64,000 bases of DNA, from assembly GCA_027492035.1 (NCBI GenBank), contig JAOZFT010000004.1, positions 535,249 through 599,248 on the forward strand, written 5' to 3'. Under the pieces are notes generated by a model. That model was not told the origin of the DNA. It made no database searches and saw only the letters and a list, made by a program, of their open reading frames with translations. Each line of letters opens with the position of its first letter. Position 1 is the first letter of the stretch. Source of the stretch: Thermoproteota archaeon. Lineage in GTDB: Archaea > Korarchaeota > JAOZGF01 > JAOZFZ01. The position numbers and the translations under genes were made by a program. This document shows positions 35,669 through 45,241 of the stretch, one piece after another.

Positions 35669-37048
35669 ATGAAGAAAAACTTCAAGGAAATTTTCAAGAA
35701 AAGGAAAGGATGGCTTAGAACATTTGAACTCATATTGGCAGTGCCTATTGTAGCCTTTATAGTCTTATTTGCCGCCTACCTGGCACCAACCCCTTCACCT
35801 CAACAATACACTACGGTTCAACTTAAAGGGTTCGCCCTCAGCACACTTTCAAAATTAAACCAAAGAGGATACTTAACCCACGCAGTATATAATGAAGATT
35901 GGTTAGGATTAAAAAAGGAACTAGACACCTCCTTCCCTCCAAACATAATATATAACTTCACAGTTTACAGGTACCAAGAAATAAATAAAACAGTGAGGCT
36001 TGGAGAAAAAATTAAAGAAGTGAGACTTGTAAAGGTAGGGCAAATCACCAACTTTAAGGGTGTAAATAAACCTAAATGGGCTGAATCAGTGAATTACCAT
36101 GTGTCAACCGCCCAAGTCACCTTCACGGTTGAGACGCAGAAATTAAACAAAACAATTTATTTACTAGGTTGCACAGATGCTCCAGGATGGTGGATAACCG
36201 GTTATACTCCACACTCTTTAGCAATCCTAATGAAAAATTACTTAGACCCCTACTTCACAAACGTGACAATAATAAATGACACAGATCAACTTGAAAACCT
36301 GTTTTTAAACCCACCAAACGGAACAATAATTATTAACTGCCACGGAGTAGCTGTGCCAATTCCTTCAAACTATGTTTCAGGAAATCTTCCAAACTGGCAA
36401 AGCTATATGCAAGATATTCGTGCAGGGATCATAAACCATAATTGGACATGGATGAACATAGTAGGTTACCCATTCACCTATGTTTCAAACAGAAACTATG
36501 ATAACTGTAACGACTGGGTTTGTGTCTGGGGGTGGATTGTTCAGCTTCTTACAGGAGGAGATATTAGTGGTGAATGGGACTGTCAGTGCTGGACTTGGTG
36601 GGGAGTAACCGGGTTGTACGGTATAGGTCCCCCAGGATTAAGTATAGTAGTGACCGGTTCATCCTCAACAGATAGCAGAATAAGTGACATAGGGGTTGTT
36701 AATGCAACCCAACTTGGTTTAGAGACAATGAACACTTACGGTATCCAGTACTCTCCTAACCAGTCCTTTTCAAGAGCTCTTGACCGTTCATGGATGGAAA
36801 GCAATGGTTGGCAGGTTCAACTTGAAACCTTTGAAGAAAGAAACGGTTATTGTTCAGCTGCGGTTTTCAACAGAAGCAACAGCAGCGGAAAACTAATAAA
36901 CATCGGGTTATCAAGGCCTCCAGAACCAAGGGTTCCAGTTGTTACATTGCTTGCTTTAACCCATCCTAAACTTGAGCAAAGGATAGCTTCCATTGAGCAA
37001 GATTTAAGAGTTATTGTTTTGCAACTTACATATATTAGTGGTGGTTAA
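35669..37048 (+). CDS. Single-helix exported protein with GATase/ThuA-like or HG-motif domain
   Basis: This 459-residue protein has a basic N-terminus (KKRKGW) and one hydrophobic helix (about 19-42), then an extracellular region. Residues about 165-350 alternate strands and helices: a first strand TIYLLGCTDAPGWW, a helix SLAILMKNYLDPYF, a strand TNVTIINDTDQ, then GTIIINCHGVAVPIP. The order recalls ThuA-like/class I glutamine amidotransferase folds, and a strand ending in His-Gly also recalls clan CD peptidases. Neither a catalytic triad nor a later Cys is obvious, so activity is unproven. The region at 275-320 is rich in Trp and Cys. The ATG follows GGTGAAGGAG. Sixth gene of the operon. Confidence 0.72.
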   Translation: MKKNFKEIFKKRKGWLRTFELILAVPIVAFIVLFAAYLAPTPSPQQYTTVQLKGFALSTLSKLNQRGYLTHAVYNEDWLGLKKELDTSFPPNIIYNFTVYRYQEINKTVRLGEKIKEVRLVKVGQITNFKGVNKPKWAESVNYHVSTAQVTFTVETQKLNKTIYLLGCTDAPGWWITGYTPHSLAILMKNYLDPYFTNVTIINDTDQLENLFLNPPNGTIIINCHGVAVPIPSNYVSGNLPNWQSYMQDIRAGIINHNWTWMNIVGYPFTYVSNRNYDNCNDWVCVWGWIVQLLTGGDISGEWDCQCWTWWGVTGLYGIGPPGLSIVVTGSSSTDSRISDIGVVNATQLGLETMNTYGIQYSPNQSFSRALDRSWMESNGWQVQLETFEERNGYCSAAVFNRSNSSGKLINIGLSRPPEPRVPVVTLLALTHPKLEQRIASIEQDLRVIVLQLTYISGG

Positions 37049-37054
37049 AGGAAT

Positions 37055-39196
37055 ATGTTAAAGAAAAAATCTGTGCTAAAAAATGTAAAAAGGCTGCAGC
37101 ATAAAATATTCAGTAGGAAAGCGCAAGTTTACATGTTAGGAATAATTCTTATGGCATTGTTCCTCTTATCGACAGCTTTATTCCTTTATGTTAACACTTT
37201 AAGCCAAAGAGAAAGCTACTACGTCTACAGCGAAAATTTTGCTTCGTTAACCCAGTCAGTTAAAGAAGCTATTGAGAAAGTTGTTGCAGGAGCACTGGCG
37301 ACGTACACAACCATTTTAGATGTTTCAGGGAACTCTTCCTTTGCAAGAATAAAGGCTGAAGAAGTTTTAAATGCGGGAATAAGGGTGCTCACGTCTTCCT
37401 TCTCCAATTACGGTCTTGAATTAAAGTATGAACCAGTAAACTGCTCTTTAGCAGATGAGGAACATCCTTACAGAAAAATAACCAGTGACGAAGTTTTTAA
37501 GGCCTACTGGTTCTACCCTGACAGTATTTCAGGTGTAGGAATAAGGTTTAGTTTTAATCTAACTGAAGTAGGGCTGTATAATTACAAAGTTTCAGGCCAC
37601 GGCTCAGCATATTTTTCATTAAAAGTTAAGGTTCTGGAATCGAAAAGAAACATTGTAAAAATATCGGTTACTGGAGAGGGGAATGTACCGGTTCTTAACC
37701 TGGATGAAACCATGATAAAATTATTTATCTATAACGGCTCAGTAAGAGAATGGGTGGAGGAAACACCGGAAATAGTTACAATTTTCCAAAACGGAACTTA
37801 CATTCTTAACCATACAATACCTCCAAACTTCCATTTACCAACTATAAGTGGCGGGGTTGTACCAATAGCTTTAAAGGTTAGAGATCACAGGGGAGTAATA
37901 GTTAACGCTTTCGCTGTTCCAAGTTACACATACTCCCTTAGCATTAACCAGCCATACAATGGAAGAGACCCAAGTAAGGCTGTTTATGAAGTAGAGGTGC
38001 AAAATGATGGTGTGTGGCGTTTCTTGGGTCAAGAACTTGAATCCAGTAACTGCGACTACGGCCCAGTTCCGCCCTTGCCTGTGAGGTTGTTAAGAGTAAA
38101 CGCCTCAAATGAAGTTATTCCTTTCCAAGTTGAGGACTGGAACAGCAACTTAACAATTCCTTTAGGGTTATCTAACCCACATACTCATTTCCAAAAATCT
38201 AATAAGTTAGTGTTTCTCCTCAATTCAACTTTCAACACCGTAAAAATTTGGTGGAGTGACGACATGGACGCTGAACAAATAATAAACAAAACAGACCTGC
38301 AATATGACCCTGCAACGCGTTGGCACAGCAACACCTACTACAAAGGAAGAATGGAAAAGTTGACAGTGCTTGGTTTTGATTTCCCAATTCCTCAATTAGC
38401 TCTTCAACATGCAGGGCATGAAGATGAATACATATTTGGAACTATAAACTCTCTCCCTCCATTCGGCTGGGCATCTTATTCAGACCCTGTCACTAACTGC
38501 CAAGCAAGGAACATGCTTTCGGTAGAAATGGAGTATCAATGGCAAACTTTATTCTCATCTACACCTGATACATATGTTTTACTCATTGTTACTTTTCCAG
38601 CGCATGCAAAATACGCAACTTTCACGCTTCACTTAATAACTGATCGAGTGACAGCTAAATCCATTTCTAACTTTGAAGTTTTGCGGTCATATAGAACATT
38701 TGCCCATTTCGCGGTTCAAGCGCATGATGATAACCAGTTCCAAGGATGTGGCTGTCTCCTTTGCCCTCCTCCCTACAAATTCTGTAATGATACTTCATGC
38801 AATATACACTGCTGTTGCCTCTGGTTTATAAGGTGCCTAGAATGGTGTGACTACAATCAAGACAATGGTGAACATCATTGGTTAGCTCGATGGAATGACG
38901 ATTTTGGTACAGGTTTAATGCTTACAACTAAAAATCTTGAACAACTCTATAACTTCAGTTCAAGGGGGGGCATAATAATTGGTTTACTTAACGCATTATA
39001 CTTAAAACCTGTCGACAATACTTTACTTTCCTCCTGCACTACAGGAAATTGGGTTTTAAGTGCTAATGGAAAATACGAAGTTTACACTTGGCAAGGGTTA
39101 ATATGGATTTATGGAGGGGGCAGTTACCAAGAAATAGAGGATTACAGTGTAATGGTGAGGGAGCCGCCAGAAATCTTAAGCATTTCTTCAACCTAA
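37055..39196 (+). CDS. Large single-helix exported protein with Cys-rich insert
   Basis: This 713-residue protein has a basic leader (QHKIFSRKAQVYMLG), one hydrophobic helix at about 26-47 and a long extracellular part, probably beta-rich, with many NxS/T sequons. Around 580-610 a dense Cys cluster occurs, with GCGCLLC, CNDTSCNIHCCC and RCLEWC: twelve cysteines in about 36 residues. These could form disulfides or bind metal outside the cell. RKAQVY before the helix resembles a class III prepilin site. It is the last gene of the operon, seven bases after the previous stop, and is the best candidate for a tip adhesin or the exported effector. No known family was recognised. Confidence 0.75.
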   Translation: MLKKKSVLKNVKRLQHKIFSRKAQVYMLGIILMALFLLSTALFLYVNTLSQRESYYVYSENFASLTQSVKEAIEKVVAGALATYTTILDVSGNSSFARIKAEEVLNAGIRVLTSSFSNYGLELKYEPVNCSLADEEHPYRKITSDEVFKAYWFYPDSISGVGIRFSFNLTEVGLYNYKVSGHGSAYFSLKVKVLESKRNIVKISVTGEGNVPVLNLDETMIKLFIYNGSVREWVEETPEIVTIFQNGTYILNHTIPPNFHLPTISGGVVPIALKVRDHRGVIVNAFAVPSYTYSLSINQPYNGRDPSKAVYEVEVQNDGVWRFLGQELESSNCDYGPVPPLPVRLLRVNASNEVIPFQVEDWNSNLTIPLGLSNPHTHFQKSNKLVFLLNSTFNTVKIWWSDDMDAEQIINKTDLQYDPATRWHSNTYYKGRMEKLTVLGFDFPIPQLALQHAGHEDEYIFGTINSLPPFGWASYSDPVTNCQARNMLSVEMEYQWQTLFSSTPDTYVLLIVTFPAHAKYATFTLHLITDRVTAKSISNFEVLRSYRTFAHFAVQAHDDNQFQGCGCLLCPPPYKFCNDTSCNIHCCCLWFIRCLEWCDYNQDNGEHHWLARWNDDFGTGLMLTTKNLEQLYNFSSRGGIIIGLLNALYLKPVDNTLLSSCTTGNWVLSANGKYEVYTWQGLIWIYGGGSYQEIEDYSVMVREPPEILSISST

Positions 39197-39674
39197 AATT
39201 TTCAAATTCTTCCCATTAGCTTTCTTTTCTCACTACATCCTCTGCAAAAATGTTGAAGTGGAGGATTCTTTTTGTTTAAAAATAAAAGAAGTTTATTTAT
39301 TGAGAAAACCCATTTATTTTTTATAGTTTAAGATTTTTTGTTGAAATTCCTGCATCTTCCAGTTTTTTAAACAAAGTTTAATAATTAAAACATCCTTTTT
39401 TTAGGAATTTAAACTGTTACTTTGTTCCTTTATGTTTCCAGATATTACCTTTACTTTTCAAAGTTAAGTTTGGAAACGGAGAATTCAGGTAGATTCCTTT
39501 TAGCTGCGTTGTTCTTGAAATTGTGAAGATGGAAATTGCTGAGAAGTAAAATGGTGAAGGTAAAGTTAAATGAAAGAGTTGAATTTTTAATAGGATATAG
39601 AAAGGTTGAAAAACTTATTTTTTTAGGATTCGTTTCATTTCTCTTCTTTTCTGTCTTTAAAGGGTGCTATGTAC
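39197..39674. other. Gene-poor stretch after the pilus operon
   Basis: A/T-rich with T-tracts at 39267-39275 and 39299-39345 that could end the pilus operon transcript. A 45-codon frame at 39551-39688 with one hydrophobic segment overlaps the next gene and is not called. Confidence 0.5.
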
Positions 39675-40658
39675 ATGAAAAACTTTGAAAAGTTAAGGGT
39701 ATTATTTAGTTATTTATCTGCTAAAATCTATGGGAGAAAAGTTTGTGCTTCTCACGTTAAGGATGTTGACGGAATAGTTAGTGCCTCCATTCTTTACTCT
39801 AAATTTAAAAACCCAATTATTTTCCTTTTAGAAACTTATGAAGTTGGGGACCGGTTTCTTAACTTGTTGAAATGGGACGTAGTTGTTGATTTGCCTCCTT
39901 TTAAAAAAATGAAGTTTTACGTTGATCATCATGCCTCCAATTCCCTTTTCAAAGCTGAAAAATCAGTTTATAACCCTTCAGCTAAATGTGCAGCTGAACT
40001 TTTGTTTGAGGCATTGAAGCCTCTGTCTCATGAAGAAATATTGAGGGAAGCTGTTGAATTAGCTAAGAGAACTGACAGTGCAAGTTACTTGTCAGATCCG
40101 CCATTAATTGACACTGTTAATGATTACGATGAAGCGTGGGATTTAAACGATGCAGTGAAGGGTTTAAACAAAGAAGAAAGGCTTGATTTAGCTAAAAAAA
40201 TTGTCTCTGAAGGATTAAAAGCTTTAAATGATGAAAAAATTCAGGAAGCAATAAGGAAAGTTAGAAAAGTGAGAACTAGAACTTACAGCTTCGCTGAACA
40301 AATTCCTTCCTCGGAATTCCTTATCTTAACCTCTAAAAACACCTTTTCCGAAGAAAAAATCTCTTTTTCAGCAATTCCCTTCATCCTTTTCAAGAAAGGG
40401 GTTAAAGTTGTTCTTATTTGTAGTCTCAATAAAGGAAACGGGAAAGTTAAGTGTTCAATCAATAGGCAACCCTGTTTTAAAGGGGTTTCAGTTAGAGGTT
40501 TCGCTGAAAAACATGGGGGAGGTGGACATGACGCTGCAAGCGGTTTCATGACTTCTCTTCCACTAGAAAAAATAATTGAAGATGCTTTTAAATGGGCTGA
40601 ACAGAAAAAACTAAAAACTAAACATGTAAATTTAAACACGCTTTATCCTAAAAATTAA
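39675..40658 (+). CDS. DHH/DHHA1-family phosphoesterase
   Basis: This 327-residue protein belongs to the DHH superfamily (RecJ, oligoribonucleases, cyclic-di-nucleotide phosphodiesterases). The N-terminal domain has HVKDVDGIVSA (first Asp pair, about residues 27-37) and VDHHAS near 84-89. The first family motif is HxxDxD-like, with HVKDVD. The C-terminal DHHA1 domain carries the substrate loop GGGGHDAASGF near 288-298. It could hydrolyse short RNA, DNA or nucleotide second messengers; there is no basis to choose. The ATG at 39675 has GGGTG nine bases upstream; an ATG at 39669 is too close to it. It is upstream of tldD, in the same direction, 48 bases apart. Confidence 0.88.
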   Translation: MKNFEKLRVLFSYLSAKIYGRKVCASHVKDVDGIVSASILYSKFKNPIIFLLETYEVGDRFLNLLKWDVVVDLPPFKKMKFYVDHHASNSLFKAEKSVYNPSAKCAAELLFEALKPLSHEEILREAVELAKRTDSASYLSDPPLIDTVNDYDEAWDLNDAVKGLNKEERLDLAKKIVSEGLKALNDEKIQEAIRKVRKVRTRTYSFAEQIPSSEFLILTSKNTFSEEKISFSAIPFILFKKGVKVVLICSLNKGNGKVKCSINRQPCFKGVSVRGFAEKHGGGGHDAASGFMTSLPLEKIIEDAFKWAEQKKLKTKHVNLNTLYPKN

Positions 40659-40706
40659 ACATGGTTTTTAGGCAAATTCTTTTTCTTTTTGTAGGTGGCG
40701 AGAAAT

Positions 40707-42125
40707 ATGGAAGATTTAGCCTCAAAAATTATTGAACTAGGTTTAGAGAAAGGTGCAAGTTACGTTGATGTCAGAATTGAAAAAGGAAACAATGGAAAAA
40801 TAACTGTAAGTAATGGGAAACTGGAGAAAACAAGTTTCGGTTTTGAGTCAGGAGTAGGAATAACTGTTCTTTTCAATGGAGCATGGGGCTTTTCCTCTAC
40901 TTCTTCTCTAGAATGGAGTAAATTATCTAAATCTATGGTTTCAGCTTTAAAAACAGCTAAAATAATCAGTAAAAAAATTAAGGAAGAAAACAAAGCTTCC
41001 TTAGCAGATACGCCAACAATTAAAGGCAAAGATGAATACTTAGGAAGAGAAAAACTTATAAACATCTCTCTAGAAGAGAAGATCTCCCTCACTTTGGATT
41101 TAGACAAAGTTATGGAAAAATTTGATGGAAGAATTAAAAACGCCACTGTAAATTATTTGGAAGGCTACGGTGAAAAATTTTTCATGAACAACGAAGGAAC
41201 AGAAATAAAGGTTTTAGGTTCTCGTTGTTACTTATCTATGCAAGCAGTAGCTGTTGAAAACGGTAAAGTCCAATCTTACAGGTCAAACGCAGCTAATAAG
41301 GGAGGATTTGATGGTTTAAAGGAACACGATCTTGAAAATAAAGCTTTAGAAACAGCTGAAAAAGCAATTGTTTTGTTAAAGGCTAAACCAGCCCCTTCAG
41401 GGAAATATACAGCCTTAATAGACCCTGAACTCATAGGTGTTTTTGTGCATGAAGCTTTAGGACATGCTTTAGAGGCAGACTCAATAGTTTCAGGCGAATC
41501 CATACTTGCAAATAAATTAAACAAGAAAATATGTGCTGAGGAAGTGAATGTGGTAGATGACTCCACACTGAACTGGTGGGGGTCAGAAAAATTTGATGAT
41601 GAAGGAACCCCCACTGAGAAAAGGGTGGTGATAAAAAATGGAGTACTTAAAAATTACTTGTTAAACAGGGAAACAGCTTCAAAATTAAACCTGAAACCTA
41701 ACGGCTCAGCAAGGGCTATGAATTACAGTTACAAACCAATAGTTAGGATGAGCAACACATACTTAGTTAAAGGAACCTATTCATTAGAGGAAGTATTAAA
41801 TGAAATAAAAGAGGGAATCTATGTTAAGGGGAGCAGAGGAGGACAAGTTGACACAGCCACTGGAACTTTCCAGTTTAACGCCCAAGAAGCCTACAAAATA
41901 GAAAAAGGACAAATAACCACTCCTTTACTTGATGTTTCATTAAGCGGTTTAACGCTGGAAACCCTAAATAAAGTAGAGGCAATCTGTAAAGATTTTAAAC
42001 TGAATGTAGGTTTCTGCGGGAAAAACAGCCAATTAGTTCCTGTAGGGGATGGAGGACCACACGTAAAAGTAAGTGAAGTAGTGATTGGGGGGCGAAAACA
42101 GAAAATAAAGGGGTTTCTAAGGTGA
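40707..42125 (+). CDS. tldD: Zinc metalloprotease TldD
   Basis: TldD is the catalytic subunit of the TldD/TldE heterodimer, which degrades unfolded peptides and, in bacteria, processes some RiPPs such as microcin B17. The 472-residue protein has the metal motif HEALGH (His248, Glu249, His253) followed by ALEAD. The third ligand region is near the C-terminus in VGFCGKNSQLVPVGDGGPH, with the Cys expected for the family. The ATG at 40707 has GGTGG eight bases upstream; an in-frame GTG at 40695 lies inside that site. The stop overlaps the tldE start by four bases. Confidence 0.95.
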   Translation: MEDLASKIIELGLEKGASYVDVRIEKGNNGKITVSNGKLEKTSFGFESGVGITVLFNGAWGFSSTSSLEWSKLSKSMVSALKTAKIISKKIKEENKASLADTPTIKGKDEYLGREKLINISLEEKISLTLDLDKVMEKFDGRIKNATVNYLEGYGEKFFMNNEGTEIKVLGSRCYLSMQAVAVENGKVQSYRSNAANKGGFDGLKEHDLENKALETAEKAIVLLKAKPAPSGKYTALIDPELIGVFVHEALGHALEADSIVSGESILANKLNKKICAEEVNVVDDSTLNWWGSEKFDDEGTPTEKRVVIKNGVLKNYLLNRETASKLNLKPNGSARAMNYSYKPIVRMSNTYLVKGTYSLEEVLNEIKEGIYVKGSRGGQVDTATGTFQFNAQEAYKIEKGQITTPLLDVSLSGLTLETLNKVEAICKDFKLNVGFCGKNSQLVPVGDGGPHVKVSEVVIGGRKQKIKGFLR

Positions 42126-43456
42126 ATACCTTTGATTTTTTAGAGTTAGCTGTTAAAGAAGCTGAAAAAATGGGAGCTTCTGAAGCTGAAGCTTTTCGCG
42201 AGGAAGTGGATAGCTTAGAAGTAAAATTTGAAAAATTAACAATTAAAGAAACAAAAAGAAGTTTTGTTGCAGGTTTAGGTTTAAGAGTAACTGTTGATAA
42301 ACACATAGGGTTTGCTTACACTTCCCAGTTATCAAAGAAGAAAATCCTTGAAACAGTTGATAAAGCCTTGAAAATAGCTAAACTTAAACCCAAAGATCCT
42401 AACTGGATTTCGTTACCTCAACCTAAAAAATACAGGAAAGTGAAGGATGTGTTTGATGCTGAAATAAACAATATGGAGCTTGAACAGTTAATTGATCCAA
42501 CACTAACTTTGATTCAGAGCATGAAAATTAACAAGAAAATAGTTTCTGGAAGCGGCGGAATTTCTGTTAGTAAATGGGAAAAACTTATCTTAAACAGTTA
42601 TGGGCTTCAAGGAAACGATAAAGGAACATCTATATTTGCTTCAGCCTTTTCCATTTCTTCTGACAATGAAGAAACAGGTACAGGGATGGATTTCGCAACT
42701 TCAACCCGTTTCAAAAACATTAATTTTGAAGAAATCGGGAAAAATTCTTCAGAAACAGCTTTGAAACAGCTTGGTAAAAAGAAAATTGAAACCTTTGTGG
42801 GAGATATAGTTTTCCATCCGTTTGCTTTCGCAGACCTTCTTCAACAAATACTTGCGCCTGAACTTTACGGCGACAACGTCTTCAAAAAGAAAACACCATT
42901 TTATTCAAAGTTAAACCAAAAAATTTCAACTAAGAATTTTACATTGATAGATAACGGCTTATACCCCGCAGGTTTAGGAAGTTCAAGCTTCGACGATGAA
43001 GGAACACCTACACAGGAAACAGTTCTTCTTGAAAAAGGGGTTCTGAAAGGGTTTCTTTACGATAATTACTGGGCTGGAAGGGAAAAGGTTGAAAGCACCG
43101 GAAATGCTTCAAGAAGTTATTCAGGTGAACCTTCAATTTCTTTTTCGAACTTAATCGTTAAACCTGGAAACAAAAATTTAACCGGGATATTAAGCGAAAT
43201 AGAGGAGGGAATTTACGTTATTTCTTTAATAGGAACTCATACAGCTAACATTCCTTCAGGTAACTTTTCAGTAGCATCCTACATGCCTTTCAAGATAGAG
43301 GAAGGAGAAATAATGTACCCAATTAAACAGGCAATGATTTCAAGTGACACATCAACTTTATTGAGTAAAATAGATGAAGTAGGTAAAGATTTAAAGGTGG
43401 TAGGGGGAGTTGTTACTCCACCAATTAAAGTGAAAAATGTGGCTGTTTCAGCTTAA
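42122..43456 (+). CDS. tldE: TldE/PmbA, non-catalytic partner of TldD
   Basis: This 444-residue protein is a TldD homologue without the HExxxH motif; at the equivalent place it has VFHPFAFADLLQQ. It therefore fits TldE (PmbA), which forms the closed peptide chamber with TldD. The shared FDDEGTPTQETVLLEKGVLKGFLYD and NASRSY segments of the superfamily are present. It starts with GTG in a GTGA overlap with the tldD stop, so the heterodimer is made by coupled translation. The 3' end overlaps the converging toxin gene by nine bases. Confidence 0.94.
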   Translation: MNTFDFLELAVKEAEKMGASEAEAFREEVDSLEVKFEKLTIKETKRSFVAGLGLRVTVDKHIGFAYTSQLSKKKILETVDKALKIAKLKPKDPNWISLPQPKKYRKVKDVFDAEINNMELEQLIDPTLTLIQSMKINKKIVSGSGGISVSKWEKLILNSYGLQGNDKGTSIFASAFSISSDNEETGTGMDFATSTRFKNINFEEIGKNSSETALKQLGKKKIETFVGDIVFHPFAFADLLQQILAPELYGDNVFKKKTPFYSKLNQKISTKNFTLIDNGLYPAGLGSSSFDDEGTPTQETVLLEKGVLKGFLYDNYWAGREKVESTGNASRSYSGEPSISFSNLIVKPGNKNLTGILSEIEEGIYVISLIGTHTANIPSGNFSVASYMPFKIEEGEIMYPIKQAMISSDTSTLLSKIDEVGKDLKVVGGVVTPPIKVKNVAVSA

Positions 43457-44464
43457 CTTTATTATTTCCCTTATTTCCTCCCTAACCCTCCCAACATATT
43501 CTTTCCATTCATACTTTCTAGATGGAAGAATAAATTCTCTTCTTGTTTCAAATAATTTCCCATACTTAGTAAGTACTGAAATGTTTCTTTCAACTTGTTC
43601 AAACAGTTTTCTTGGTAAAACTGCACGTCTAGCCCTGTACAAGTAATCAATTCTTTTCTTGAAAAGGGAGATGTCAAGTTTTAATTTTAACAACTGGCCT
43701 AAATCGTAAAGGTCACAAAGGTGATCTCTTAAACTTAACTCTAAAGGTTTCCCAAGCCTAGATATTTTTTCAGCTATACAGTACTCAGGAGGAAAAACAA
43801 GTCCTTTAGCTTTCAAAACAGGTTTTTCGATTTTCTCTAAAATTGAAGGTATCACTTTAGACTTAAAACTTTCAATAGGTTCTTTTTCATTAATTGAAAC
43901 AGTTAACCTAACATAATCTAGTGAAGGAAGGAAGCCTAGTTCCTTTTTCATTCTCAGGAAATACATTGTTAACTTGTCTATTTCTTCCCCCCTTCTCAAA
44001 ACATACCTTGGCAAGGAAACACCTACTGAATAAGTTGACATGAGTCTCCTGAGAGATAATAAATCAATAAAAACGTTTTTTTCAGCATCTATTTCGAAAA
44101 AGCCTAAATTAACTTTCACTTCATTACAAACCAGCTCATATGTTCCCCCCAACTGTTCAATACACTTATTCAGTTTATCTAAACTATATCCCTTCTTACT
44201 TGAAAGGTTTGAAACTAAGTCTATGTCCCAACTGAACCTTGGAATTTCAGAATACAAACGAGAAATCAATGTGCCACCCTTTAAACAAACAGGCACAGGT
44301 GAACACCTTAGTATTTGCGTTAAGGTGTCGTAAAAAATTATTTCTCGTTCAACAACGCTTCTTGGAAGTTTCAGTTTCACCGCTAGTTGATCTATTTCTT
44401 CCAACCTAAGAATTTTTTTTCTCCAGGATTTAACTGCCCAATACATGCTGAACAGCTTCTTCAA
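43448..44464 (-). CDS. abiEii: AbiEii-type nucleotidyltransferase toxin
   Basis: This 338-residue protein matches the AbiEii/AbiGii nucleotidyltransferase-like toxins of type IV toxin-antitoxin (abortive infection) systems. The key motifs are LKGGTLISRLY at 61-71 and RFSWDIDLV at 76-84, the GG...S-x-DxD site that uses NTP and Mg; related toxins modify tRNA acceptor ends. The rest is helical with basic patches. A TTG at 44464 gives a 35-base overlap with the antitoxin gene; an ATG at 44446 would give 17 bases. It is second in the operon, as in known abiE loci, which supports toxin-antitoxin pairing. Confidence 0.88.
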   Translation of the reverse strand: MKKLFSMYWAVKSWRKKILRLEEIDQLAVKLKLPRSVVEREIIFYDTLTQILRCSPVPVCLKGGTLISRLYSEIPRFSWDIDLVSNLSSKKGYSLDKLNKCIEQLGGTYELVCNEVKVNLGFFEIDAEKNVFIDLLSLRRLMSTYSVGVSLPRYVLRRGEEIDKLTMYFLRMKKELGFLPSLDYVRLTVSINEKEPIESFKSKVIPSILEKIEKPVLKAKGLVFPPEYCIAEKISRLGKPLELSLRDHLCDLYDLGQLLKLKLDISLFKKRIDYLYRARRAVLPRKLFEQVERNISVLTKYGKLFETRREFILPSRKYEWKEYVGRVREEIREIIKLS

Positions 44465-45230
44465 TCATCAACAAAACTTTTCTAGGCAACTTAACTTTTC
44501 CCTTCCCCTCAACAACCCCTGCTGTAGTCAATATAGCATTAAGAATATTTAATGTATTCTTTGCTGAATATCTCTCCTTAGCAATTTTTAACACATCCTT
44601 TATTTCCACTATGGGGGAAAGCAGCAACTCAACAACGTCATCCAGTTTATCAACCAAGTCTACCCTTCTCAAGACATCAATTATGGCTTTTTCAACAGTT
44701 GCAACTGGGGCTTGTCCACTCCACCCTCTAAAACTGACTTCTATTTCGTCGTAATCTTCAGGAAAAATTTTTTCTTCTTCAATAATAACTTTTACTGGTG
44801 AATAGGCGGATAAAGGGCCTCTTACCTTCACTATTCCCCTGTCCCCAATTAAATGAAGCATATTCGGCTCCATAGTGAGATCTCTAGTTAACCCTCTAAC
44901 TATAATTGCTGTTTCTCCTGTTAAATAATACTGGCCGAAACTTGAAAGAACACTGAATATGTCCTTGAGTACCATAGTTTTCCTTTCAGTATTGAAAAGG
45001 TTCTCCAACACTTTAAAGTATGGGCTTAATAAATTTATTCCAATGGTCCTAGCTGCAGGGTTGTAAACAACAACTCCTTTCATTTCCGTTATTTGGGCAT
45101 AGACTGTTGAAGGGGAACAGCCTGCCCTTTTAGCTAGTTCAGTGACCGTGAAACTTTTTTCAGGGTTTAAAGCCAAAATCCTCAATACAGAAATTTTACA
45201 GCTTGACCCTAAAAATGTTTCAAGAAACAT
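44430..45230 (-). CDS. abiEi: AbiEi-like winged-helix antitoxin
   Basis: This 266-residue protein starts with a winged-helix domain (about 1-60): SCKISVLRILALNPEKSFTV, then ELAKRAGCSPSTVYAQITEM. The middle part contains YYLTGETAIIVRGL and EVSFRGWSGQAPVATVEKAI, typical of AbiEi/antitoxin relatives, with helices to the end. AbiEi neutralises its toxin without direct lasting binding and represses its own operon at inverted repeats. Just upstream of the ATG at 45230 are TTCGAAAAA repeats and an inverted repeat, listed separately. The toxin gene overlaps its 3' end. Confidence 0.82.
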   Translation of the reverse strand: MFLETFLGSSCKISVLRILALNPEKSFTVTELAKRAGCSPSTVYAQITEMKGVVVYNPAARTIGINLLSPYFKVLENLFNTERKTMVLKDIFSVLSSFGQYYLTGETAIIVRGLTRDLTMEPNMLHLIGDRGIVKVRGPLSAYSPVKVIIEEEKIFPEDYDEIEVSFRGWSGQAPVATVEKAIIDVLRRVDLVDKLDDVVELLLSPIVEIKDVLKIAKERYSAKNTLNILNAILTTAGVVEGKGKVKLPRKVLLMIEEAVQHVLGS

Positions 45231-45241
45231 TTCTATCCCTT

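Noticed and set aside
39551..39688. 45-codon frame with one hydrophobic segment overlapping the DHH gene
   Set aside because: Too short, overlaps the start of a clear gene, and its hydrophobic part comes from a T-rich stretch.
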